Under the pieces are notes generated by a model. It searched no databases. It worked only from the letters and a program-made list of their open reading frames with translations, and was not told the origin of the DNA. This document shows, piece by piece, positions 1 through 7,721 of a DNA stretch of 20,230 bases. This stretch comes from an uncultured Bacteroidales bacterium (GTDB taxonomy: Bacteria > Bacteroidota > Bacteroidia > Bacteroidales > P3), in the NCBI GenBank assembly GCA_900319595.1, contig ONOZ01000220.1, forward strand, positions 1-20,230, in the 5' to 3' direction. Position 1 is the first letter of the stretch; each line of letters opens with the position of its first letter. The position numbers and the translations under genes were made by a program.

Positions 1-864
1 AATGATAGTGTCGGTATTATGGATTCATATTTTCCTAACTGCTCGTTTTATACAGAATATGAGAGATTTGACCGCTATGTAGATAAGATTAAAAGGACAG
101 AGGATGCTCTCGATTATGTTAGCGTATGTACTCCTAATTATTTGCACGATTCTCATATCCGTTTTGGCTTGAAAAACAATTGCGATGTTATATGTGAGAA
201 ACCTATTGTTTTGAATCCTTGGAACATTGATGCACTTCAAAAAATGGAAAAGGAAAGCGGACACAAAGTTTTTAATATTCTTCAACTTCGTCTGCATCCT
301 GCTATAATAGAATGGAAGAAAAAAATTGATACTGCTCCACAAGACAAAATCTTTGACGTGGATTTAACCTATATTACCTCTCGTGGCTTATGGTACTACA
401 CGTCTTGGAAAGGTGATGTAAGTAAATCGGGCGGTGTTGCAACAAATATTGGCGTACATTTCTATGATATGCTCGCTTGGATATTTGGAGATGTGGAAGA
501 AAACGTAGTTCATGTTTATACTCACGACCGTGCTGCTGGTTTGCTAAGATTTAAACGTGCAAGAGTAAGATATTTTCTTTCAATCAACGCAGATACACTC
601 CCACAAAACGTAAAACAAGAAGGAAAACGAACATATAGAAAAATTACTTGCGAGGGGGAGGAAATAGAGTTTTCAGGTGGTTTTACAGAACTCCATACCG
701 AAAGCTACAAACGCATACTTGAAGGTAAAGGCTTTACACTTGAAGATGCTCGCACCTGCATTGAAATTGTTAGCACCATAAGAAATTCTACCCCTATCGG
801 ACTGCAAGGCGATTATCACCCATTAGCACGTTTAGAATTGACACCTCATCCTTTTAATTTGTAG
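1..864 (+). CDS. Gfo/Idh/MocA family sugar dehydrogenase, WlbA/WbpB-like (5' truncated)
   Basis: The frame is open from base 1, so the gene starts before the window; the Met at 19 is internal. About 287 residues are visible, and family members are usually 310-330, so only the N-terminal Rossmann strand with its nucleotide-binding glycine motif is missing. The visible part has the family's CTPNYLHD stretch, the conserved EKP motif (196-204) that lies at the NAD(P)/substrate site, and a C-terminal alpha/beta domain with GGVATNIGVHFYDML. Known relatives oxidise UDP-N-acetylglucosaminuronic acid at C3 (WbpB/WlbA) on the way to diacetylated amino-sugar acids of surface polysaccharides. That substrate is inferred from overall resemblance; the family assignment is firm. 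It is followed after 4 bp by a FemAB-like transferase, consistent with one operon for a surface glycan. Confidence 0.85.
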   Translation, partial: NDSVGIMDSYFPNCSFYTEYERFDRYVDKIKRTEDALDYVSVCTPNYLHDSHIRFGLKNNCDVICEKPIVLNPWNIDALQKMEKESGHKVFNILQLRLHPAIIEWKKKIDTAPQDKIFDVDLTYITSRGLWYYTSWKGDVSKSGGVATNIGVHFYDMLAWIFGDVEENVVHVYTHDRAAGLLRFKRARVRYFLSINADTLPQNVKQEGKRTYRKITCEGEEIEFSGGFTELHTESYKRILEGKGFTLEDARTCIEIVSTIRNSTPIGLQGDYHPLARLELTPHPFNL

Positions 865-868
865 TATT

Positions 869-1792
869 ATGATAGAATTTGCCGATGCTACAAAGTTTAT
901 TAGTAATTTCGAGGCAATCTATTCCAAAAAAATTGTCCGCATACCTTACACCACAAAAGAAGGTACAAGAAAAACTATTCTTATGTGCAAATGTGGAAGA
1001 ACATATGTTAGTTTGCCATATATGTCTTTGGGAGTGATCGAATCCAAACCGACAGATAGGAAAACGGCTCCTTTTATGCTGTTTGAAACAGAGGAAAACA
1101 ATATCATATCTACAAGCAAAAAGAATTGGGAAATTAGGGATACATTAGCACATTCCCCATATATCTACGCCGATAAGCTTTTTACATGGTTAGATTTGAC
1201 GAAAAGTAAAGAGGTTATGGCATTGTATAGTGCCGATGTACGAAGGAAGGTTCGCAAAGCACAAAAAGACGACATTGTTATCAAACACGGGACAGATAAA
1301 CGTTTGATAAAAGACTTTTATTATGCCTATTCTTTACGAATGAAAGAGATAAGCGTTGCACCGATAGGCAAGCAAGTAATAAGACGTAGCATCAAAGCAG
1401 GAGTAACGACTCTATTTGTGGCATACAAGGGCAAGAATGTTGTAGGGAGTGCAACACTTAACGATATGTATAACGGAGTGTATGCCAATGGGCTGTTTTC
1501 TTCACTTAGCAAATACAACAAACATTATGTTTCATACGCCCTGCATTTTGCAATGATGAGTTTTGCAAAACAAAAGCAGGCGATATACTATTCTTTTGGA
1601 CGAAGTACTCGCAATGGTAGTGTGCATCAATATAAAAAACACTTCAAAGGCGAGGACATTCCTTTGTATTGGTCTTATTCCATGAAGAAAAAGAACATAC
1701 GGGACAATAAATTATTATATTGGATGTGGAGCAAGGTGCCATATTTCCTTACTAAACGTTTGGGGGCTGCTATTTCCAGATATATATATTAA
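869..1792 (+). CDS. FemAB-like / GNAT-fold acyltransferase
   Basis: A soluble protein of 307 residues with no signal peptide. The C-terminal half (about residues 110-275) looks like the FemAB-related double-GNAT group: a basic VRRKVRKAQK stretch, then FVAYKGKNVVGSATLND (beta-bulge acetyltransferase core) and YYSFGRSTRNGSVHQYKKHF followed by PLYW. The last pattern (FGRST, a basic/aromatic stretch, LxW) is typical of FemAB-like proteins found near polysaccharide and exosortase loci. Classical FemAB enzymes attach amino acids to peptidoglycan precursors; members in glycan clusters are thought to acylate sugars or peptides, but the substrate here is unknown. The start lies 4 bp after the sugar dehydrogenase, suggesting translational coupling. 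Its TAA overlaps the TAA of the convergent purM. Function beyond acyl transfer is inference. Confidence 0.72.
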   Translation: MIEFADATKFISNFEAIYSKKIVRIPYTTKEGTRKTILMCKCGRTYVSLPYMSLGVIESKPTDRKTAPFMLFETEENNIISTSKKNWEIRDTLAHSPYIYADKLFTWLDLTKSKEVMALYSADVRRKVRKAQKDDIVIKHGTDKRLIKDFYYAYSLRMKEISVAPIGKQVIRRSIKAGVTTLFVAYKGKNVVGSATLNDMYNGVYANGLFSSLSKYNKHYVSYALHFAMMSFAKQKQAIYYSFGRSTRNGSVHQYKKHFKGEDIPLYWSYSMKKKNIRDNKLLYWMWSKVPYFLTKRLGAAISRYIY

Positions 1793-2967
1793 ATATACTC
1801 GTATGTGCCTTTATCGTCAATGATTGTAACAAAAGTCCGCTCGCTTTTCTCCACTCTACCACTAATTTGTGCCGCAATACCAAAACTTTCCGCCAAAGAA
1901 ATAATATCTTTCGCAATGTTTGCCCTACAATAAATCTCCATTCTCTGACCCATATTGAAAACTTGGTACATTTCTTGTCTTGGAGTACCACTTTCCTTCT
2001 CTATCATATCAAACAATGGTGGCAATTTGAAAAGATTATCTTTAATGATATGTACTCCATTGCAGAAATTCAGTACCTTTGACATACTTCCTCCCGTGCA
2101 GTGTATCATAGCATGAATATCTTTTCTGTATTCTTTCAAAAGTTTTGAGATAACGGGTGCATAGGTTCGAGTCGGTGATAGAACTAACTTGCCCGCCATC
2201 ATCGTTGTTCCCTTATGGTCAATAACAATTTCGTCCAAAAGTTTCTTTGCTCCACAATACACAACCTCGTCTGGTAATTCGGTATCAAAACTTTCTGGAA
2301 ACATTTTTGCTAACGCATGCTCAAAAACATCGTGCCTTGCACTCGTCAAACCATTGCTACCCATGCCTCCATTATATTCTCTTTCGTAAGTCGCTTGTCC
2401 AAAAGATGCCAAAGCAACAATAACATCGCCGTCTTGAATGTCAGCACTAATGATTTCATCACGCCTTACTCTTGCCGTAACAGTGCTATCAACAATAATA
2501 GTGCGTACCAAATCGCCTACGTCTGCCGTTTCGCCACCAGTAGAGTAGATTCCCACGCCCATATCTCGCATGGTTTGCAAAAATTCTTCCGTTCCCTCAA
2601 TTATCGCCTTAATAACTTCGCCCGGAATCAACCGTTTGTTCCTGCCTATTGTAGAAGACAAAAGAATGTTGTTCGTAACACCCGCACAAAGTAGGTCGTC
2701 CGTATTCATAACTACCGCATCCTGTGCTATTCCCCGCCAAACGGACAAATCGCCCGTCAGTTTCCAATACATATAAGCCAAAGAACTTTTAGTTCCTGCC
2801 CCGTCTGCATGCATAACATTGCAATAGTCCTCGTCCCCTCCCAATATATCGGGAATAACTTTGCAAAAAGCATTTGGAAATAATCCTTTGTCAATGTTTT
2901 TTATAGCATTGTGTACATCTTCTTTCTTTGCAGAAACACCTCTTAAAGTATATTTTTGTTGTGTCAT
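1789..2967 (-). CDS. purM: Phosphoribosylformylglycinamidine cyclo-ligase (AIR synthase), Bacteroidota type
   Basis: PurM closes the imidazole ring in the fifth step of purine synthesis (FGAM + ATP to AIR). The 392-residue protein shows the AIR-synthase features MHADGAGTKSSLAYMYWK (ATP/phosphate loop DGxGTK), a long conserved GVGIYSTGGETADVGDLVRT stretch, NGGMGSNGLTSARHD, and a C-terminal domain with CTGGSMSK. It is longer than the enterobacterial enzyme (about 345), as expected for the Bacteroidota version. The open frame reaches 3024, but that would add 19 residues overlapping the upstream gene. I start at the second of two adjacent Met codons (2967-2965), because family members begin M-xxx-KYxLRGVSAKKEDVHNAI; 2970 is equally possible. 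It starts 13-16 bp after the stop of the DUF2723 gene and is the last gene of its operon. Confidence 0.85.
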   Translation of the reverse strand: MTQQKYTLRGVSAKKEDVHNAIKNIDKGLFPNAFCKVIPDILGGDEDYCNVMHADGAGTKSSLAYMYWKLTGDLSVWRGIAQDAVVMNTDDLLCAGVTNNILLSSTIGRNKRLIPGEVIKAIIEGTEEFLQTMRDMGVGIYSTGGETADVGDLVRTIIVDSTVTARVRRDEIISADIQDGDVIVALASFGQATYEREYNGGMGSNGLTSARHDVFEHALAKMFPESFDTELPDEVVYCGAKKLLDEIVIDHKGTTMMAGKLVLSPTRTYAPVISKLLKEYRKDIHAMIHCTGGSMSKVLNFCNGVHIIKDNLFKLPPLFDMIEKESGTPRQEMYQVFNMGQRMEIYCRANIAKDIISLAESFGIAAQISGRVEKSERTFVTIIDDKGTYEYI

Positions 2968-2983
2968 CATATATTGTTTTTTA

Positions 2984-5944
2984 TTATTCATATTCTGGTA
3001 ACTCCTCTTCGTAATATGTGGCAAAATCTTTTATTTGTCCCATCAATTCATCTATTCTTTGGATTTCATCGTTGTACCAATTCTCATCCAATTGCATAAT
3101 CTTCTTTTGCCTATTAGTAATTTCCAAATAAGGACGAGCAAATGAGAAAAACGTTTCGCTCACGTATATTCTCAATTCGTCCAATCCCCAATTTTCACAC
3201 ATCACGCATAAATTTAAATAAAATGCAACTCTTCTTGCAGCCTCCAATCTATTCTGTGCTTGGAACTTGATGGTACCCATATTGTATCTATTCATAAATC
3301 TTTTGAAATCCTCAATACTTTGAGTCATCATAGTTTGTGCCTTATACTTGTTGCCTAATATATATTGAATAACAGCAAAATCGGCAAGCGTTAGAGGATA
3401 AGTGTGTAAAGAAGTCGGTATGTTTGTCGTGATTTTGTTTATTAGACTATCTGCCTTCTTATATTGCTCTGTCTCTAACAGTTTGTAAGCCAACGAACCT
3501 GCATTTTCTATATACAAGGCAATGATACTTCTTTCTATTTCATTATAATATATATTGCGATTAAAATTGTAAAATTCAAAGCCATTCATTATATTTTCAT
3601 ACATCTTGTTTTCGTTTATATTATCAAAAGGCTCTTTGCTTGTAACACTGTTAGTTAATCTATATGCAAAGCCTTCTAAAGATAGATAATCGTCCAAAGA
3701 TAAGTAATCGGTATTGGAATATGATGAAAAATATATGGGCCTATCTGTATTAGACGCTATTATGTCCATAATGATAATATCGCTTTTACTCAAAACTCCG
3801 TCATTGATTGTAAATACAATATCGTTATCATTAAGCGTTACCCCAAATTTATTATAATTCAAAGTCTTTATATGATGTCCAAATTTCATATCCGGAGTTT
3901 TGTCGTCCTTAACTAACTGCATGGCTTTTTGCATAGATATTGTATCAAAACTTGGTAGTAACTGCACCTCGTCCATTACTCCCATTTTATAGTCTTCTAA
4001 AGAAAATGTTAATTTTATTGGCTTGCCATCTTTGTTGGCGTATCTCAACAAATTTATATAATATTCGTTATTTAACATTTGACGATTTATAACTCTAACG
4101 TCTGTTCTTATTCCCTCAACATATTGAGCATACCAAAGCGGATAAGTATCATTGTCGCCATCTACAAAAAGTATTGCGTCCTTATCACAAGAATTAAGCA
4201 TGCTTACTGCAAAATTCCGTGCTGTGTATTGATGCCTATGGTTATGATCGTCAATATTTTGAGCAAAAAGCAATATCGGAACAACAAGGAATAAAGGCAA
4301 TATATAACGAGGATGCTTTACTCTAATAAGATTTGCAACTATCTGGCTAATACCTAACATACCAATACCAATCCAAATACTTACAGCCATAAATGAAGGC
4401 AAATAAATGTAATCTCTTTCCCTCGGTTCATATGCAGGCATATTGTTATAAACAACTAAGGCAATAGAATACATAACAAAGATTGTGCCAATAAACAGAA
4501 AACGTTTAGAATCCCTAATTATGTGATAAAAAACTCCTATCAAACAAAGAATCAATGGTATTGCAAAATAACGGTTATTAGCATTGTTTTCCGCATATTG
4601 ATATGTTCTGCCCTCGTCAATCTCAAATAATCTATCAGTATAGTAATAACCCGTCTGCCAATTTCCATTAGTAATATCGCCATAACCTTGTACATCATTG
4701 GTACGACCTGAGAAATTCCACAATAAATATCTCCAATACATATAGCCAAATTGGTAACGAGCAAAAAACTGTAAGTTTTGCACAAATGTAGGTTTCTGTC
4801 TTTCTTCTCCATTTATCAGAACTTTCTTTTTAGGTTGCCCGACCCAAGAGGTATATCCGTCTTCGTAAGAGTCAGAAGTATAATTCCACATACGAGGAAA
4901 GATTGTAAAAAACTCTTTATTAAATACAGGTTCATTGGTCTTTTCTGTAACTTTAAAATCCTCAGCAGGTAAAGCCGTATAATAAGGTCCATAGAACAAA
5001 GGTGCGTGAGCGTATGATTGTCTTGTAATATAATTATGCATTGTTTCGCTACTATCGGCGGCATATTCATTCATTGGTAAATTTTGATGACTCCGTATAG
5101 AAATAACCGTATAGGTGGAACAACCAATGAAAAAAAACAAAACACAGAATACTGCACTATTTAAAAGAGCAAAACGTTTTCTATAAGATAAATATAATAG
5201 ACTTCCAAGTATTACTAATATTGCAAATATCGTACCTAAAACAGATTTTTCAAATAACAAAACTAACCAGTCAAAAGCATTGATGAATAGGAATAATGTA
5301 GCAACGGAAATCAATATTGAATACAAAATTCCTTTTATCGTTATTTTTCTATAATGGAACCATACTATAAAAACTATTGCAGGTACAACTAATAAAGTCA
5401 ATGGATGGACTCCGTAAGACAATCCCAAAACTAAGGATAATAAAATAAGGTATTTACCCTTCGGATTCTCTTCCCAAAGAATTATGATGTACAGGCAAAG
5501 TGTTGTAAATAAAAAAGATAAAGAATATACTTCTGCCTCTGCAGCCTGTGTCCAAAAAGAATCTGTAAAAGCGAAGGTTAAAGCAGACATTACCGCACAA
5601 GCAGTATTTCCTATTGGTTTTGCCGAATATTTATTGAAAAGATATAAAAATAGATGATACAAAAACATTATGCTCAAACCTGATGATATAGCCGATATAG
5701 AATTTACCAAAGGTGCTATGAGCTTCACGTTACCAAAAGAAAGACTTGCAAATAATGATCCTATCAATTGATACAATGGAGCCCCGGGCTGATGTCCCAC
5801 AGAGAGATTATACGACGACATTATAAATTCTCCGCTATCCCAAAAGGCAATTGTCGGATACATTGTAAAAAGATACAACAATGTTGAGAGTAGAAACACG
5901 CACCACCCTATAATATTTTTTATCTTTTTGTATCTTTTATCCAT
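2984..5944 (-). CDS. DUF2723 / TMEM260-like multi-pass membrane glycosyltransferase (GT-C type)
   Basis: A protein of 986 residues. It opens with a basic N-terminus and a membrane helix (about 12-30), followed at once by the family signature PTIAFWDSGEFI (W35-D36-S37-G38-E39-F40). About a dozen hydrophobic helices fill the first 550 residues. The C-terminal third is soluble, with a YxNxMPAYEPRERDY-type segment, an alpha/beta stretch (FVDGDNDTYPLWYAQ) and TPR-like helices around 800-930. DUF2723 proteins resemble GT-C glycosyltransferases with acidic residues in the first periplasmic loop; the human homologue TMEM260 is an O-mannosyltransferase. In Bacteroidota the acceptor is not established. 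A role in glycosylating exported proteins or envelope glycans is inferred from the fold and from the adjacent lptE and T9SS cargo genes. The start at 5944 leaves a 60-bp gap after lptE. Confidence 0.88.
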   Translation of the reverse strand: MDKRYKKIKNIIGWCVFLLSTLLYLFTMYPTIAFWDSGEFIMSSYNLSVGHQPGAPLYQLIGSLFASLSFGNVKLIAPLVNSISAISSGLSIMFLYHLFLYLFNKYSAKPIGNTACAVMSALTFAFTDSFWTQAAEAEVYSLSFLFTTLCLYIIILWEENPKGKYLILLSLVLGLSYGVHPLTLLVVPAIVFIVWFHYRKITIKGILYSILISVATLFLFINAFDWLVLLFEKSVLGTIFAILVILGSLLYLSYRKRFALLNSAVFCVLFFFIGCSTYTVISIRSHQNLPMNEYAADSSETMHNYITRQSYAHAPLFYGPYYTALPAEDFKVTEKTNEPVFNKEFFTIFPRMWNYTSDSYEDGYTSWVGQPKKKVLINGEERQKPTFVQNLQFFARYQFGYMYWRYLLWNFSGRTNDVQGYGDITNGNWQTGYYYTDRLFEIDEGRTYQYAENNANNRYFAIPLILCLIGVFYHIIRDSKRFLFIGTIFVMYSIALVVYNNMPAYEPRERDYIYLPSFMAVSIWIGIGMLGISQIVANLIRVKHPRYILPLFLVVPILLFAQNIDDHNHRHQYTARNFAVSMLNSCDKDAILFVDGDNDTYPLWYAQYVEGIRTDVRVINRQMLNNEYYINLLRYANKDGKPIKLTFSLEDYKMGVMDEVQLLPSFDTISMQKAMQLVKDDKTPDMKFGHHIKTLNYNKFGVTLNDNDIVFTINDGVLSKSDIIIMDIIASNTDRPIYFSSYSNTDYLSLDDYLSLEGFAYRLTNSVTSKEPFDNINENKMYENIMNGFEFYNFNRNIYYNEIERSIIALYIENAGSLAYKLLETEQYKKADSLINKITTNIPTSLHTYPLTLADFAVIQYILGNKYKAQTMMTQSIEDFKRFMNRYNMGTIKFQAQNRLEAARRVAFYLNLCVMCENWGLDELRIYVSETFFSFARPYLEITNRQKKIMQLDENWYNDEIQRIDELMGQIKDFATYYEEELPEYE

Positions 5945-6004
5945 CGCAATATAACATTATATAACCATAATCACTTGTCTCCAGTTGCCTACAGCGGCTC
6001 TCCG

Positions 6005-6604
6005 TTACCAATTGACAAAAGCCTTGGTAAATATATCATCAACAAGTTCTTCATTTATTTCCTTAATCAACGCTTCTTCCACACTTGACAATGAAAGTGA
6101 GGCGTCATAATCTTTATATCTTGTAAAGCTTTCCTCAAAATTACTTTTACTATCTTGTTTGTTAGTATATTTCACTTTAACAGAAATTGTAAGACGGTTT
6201 TTTGCCGCTTGGTCTGTTGCTGTTATTGCTGTAGGCGATACACGATAAGAAGTAATTGTGCCTTTAAATACCGCATCAGCATCGTCTTCGGTTTCTGTCA
6301 AAGATGTCCCAGAACGAATTTTATTAATTAGCGAATAGGTCAGTTCACTTGACAACATGGGCTGCACAATACTTGCTCTATTCAGAAAGTTTTCTACATA
6401 AAAGGTCTTTGTTTCTGTATTGATAGACGCCCCTGTAAAAGAATATCCTCCAACACAAGACACTGAAAATAAAGATATTATAACTGATGCAATAATCACA
6501 CAAAAGAAAAAAATATTTCGTGAATTAAAAAAAATTATCTCGAAAAAGCGTTTTTTCTTTTGTGCATCTGTTTTTATAGGATTGATTTTCATCATTTTTA
6601 TCAT
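6005..6604 (-). CDS. lptE: LPS-assembly lipoprotein LptE, Bacteroidota type
   Basis: A protein of 199 residues. A hydrophobic helix (31-49) ends in a lipobox, LFSVSC, so Cys50 should be lipidated and the mature protein anchored to the outer membrane. After the Cys comes GGYSFTGASI, then NRLTISVKVKYTN and a closing segment SSVEEALIKEINEELVDDIF ending in NW, all characteristic of the Bacteroidota LptE-like family. LptE plugs the LptD barrel that inserts LPS into the outer leaflet. The n-region before the helix is unusually long (about 30 residues, very basic and Phe-rich). Met4 and Met5 are alternative starts, but no later Met precedes the helix. The gene starts 11 bp after the T9SS cargo gene, so co-transcription is likely. 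Confidence 0.85.
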   Translation of the reverse strand: MIKMMKINPIKTDAQKKKRFFEIIFFNSRNIFFFCVIIASVIISLFSVSCVGGYSFTGASINTETKTFYVENFLNRASIVQPMLSSELTYSLINKIRSGTSLTETEDDADAVFKGTITSYRVSPTAITATDQAAKNRLTISVKVKYTNKQDSKSNFEESFTRYKDYDASLSLSSVEEALIKEINEELVDDIFTKAFVNW

Positions 6605-6615
6605 TAGAAATGTGT

Positions 6616-7665
6616 TTATTCAACCACAAGCTTAAGAACTTTTCCATCAACTTTGACAAAATACACTCCACTCTCTTTCAAAACAATCTCACTTTGAGGC
6701 TCGTATGAAAGAATATTTTTTATCATAACCCCCATCGCATTGAGTATCTGTACGTTTTGAGGTTTTTCTGTATTCAGACGGAACGATTTATTTGCCGTTG
6801 GGTTCGGATATATACTTAAATTTGTTGTTTCCCATACGTCATTCAAACTCAAAGGTGTATATTCTTCGTATGCAATAGACACATTGTCTAAATATAATGA
6901 ACCCGCACTTGTTGGCTGTTCGGCATAAGTTGCAGATACTACCAAAAAAATCAATTCATCTGCATTATCAACACCGTAATATAACGGTAGTGTGAATTTT
7001 ACGTACTCATCATACGTATTTTCATCATAATGCATTGCTCCGCCACCAATAGGAACTCTTTGCCCGTTGATATTCTTCAAAAGTAACGCTGCTATCAAGA
7101 AATCATCATTAGCATTTATAGGTTTGAATTTATAATAACCGCTAATACTTGCAGGACGCAATTTATCTGACTTTACATCTAATCCATCTGTTACAAAAGT
7201 CAAAAGAGTTTTGATTATCTCATTATTCTGCAAATCATTAATATCAAGATTGAATATATCCCCGCCCTCGCCATTAGATAAAGAATATAGAATTGAAACT
7301 ATATCACTAATGTTTTCTAATGATAGATTTATTTTTGCATTTGTCAATATTGCAGGGAAATATACTCCAGATAAATCCAAATCTGGCATAAACCTCTTCA
7401 CCGCACTTGCATACATGGGGTCTATTTGTGCAGGAGTAAGGCTCGTAGCAAAGTCGCCATCTTGAGCATCTGCTATTCTACTTATACTACCTAACGCAAC
7501 ATCTCCAATAATTGGAACGCTTACAGAAAAAGTACTCCAATCTGTAGGTAACGTCTTTGCTGTATTCCAATTCTCAAAACTATTATTTAAGAATTGATTC
7601 TGTGCATTCAAATGACTTACTACTCCTAATAATACTGTTGCTAATAAAGTAAAAATCCTTTTCAT
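6616..7665 (-). CDS. Secreted protein with T9SS type A C-terminal sorting domain
   Basis: A protein of 349 residues. Residues 1-21 form a signal peptide ending LNA before Gln-Asn, the usual Bacteroidota cleavage context. The last 67 residues (283-349) are a type A sorting domain: LSIYPNPTANKSF, then VQILNAMGVMIK and GVYFVKVDGKVLKLVVE. The signal implies export by Sec, then by the type IX system across the outer membrane, with cleavage and surface attachment or release. The body begins NxSFENWNTAKTLPTDW, resembling the start of putative carbohydrate-binding (PCMD-like) jelly-roll modules, and SLYLDNVSIAYE just before the sorting domain also fits such a fold. Substrate unknown. It lies between recQ (56 bp) and lptE (11 bp). 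Sorting domain firm, function not assigned. Confidence 0.9.
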   Translation of the reverse strand: MKRIFTLLATVLLGVVSHLNAQNQFLNNSFENWNTAKTLPTDWSTFSVSVPIIGDVALGSISRIADAQDGDFATSLTPAQIDPMYASAVKRFMPDLDLSGVYFPAILTNAKINLSLENISDIVSILYSLSNGEGGDIFNLDINDLQNNEIIKTLLTFVTDGLDVKSDKLRPASISGYYKFKPINANDDFLIAALLLKNINGQRVPIGGGAMHYDENTYDEYVKFTLPLYYGVDNADELIFLVVSATYAEQPTSAGSLYLDNVSIAYEEYTPLSLNDVWETTNLSIYPNPTANKSFRLNTEKPQNVQILNAMGVMIKNILSYEPQSEIVLKESGVYFVKVDGKVLKLVVE

Positions 7666-7721
7666 AAATTTTAAACATTTTATTTAGTATTTATAAATTT
7701 CTGTACGATGTATTATATTGA

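Noticed and set aside
2189..2776. + strand frames opposite purM
   Set aside because: They overlap one another in different frames and lie entirely inside a conserved gene; no homology features were seen.
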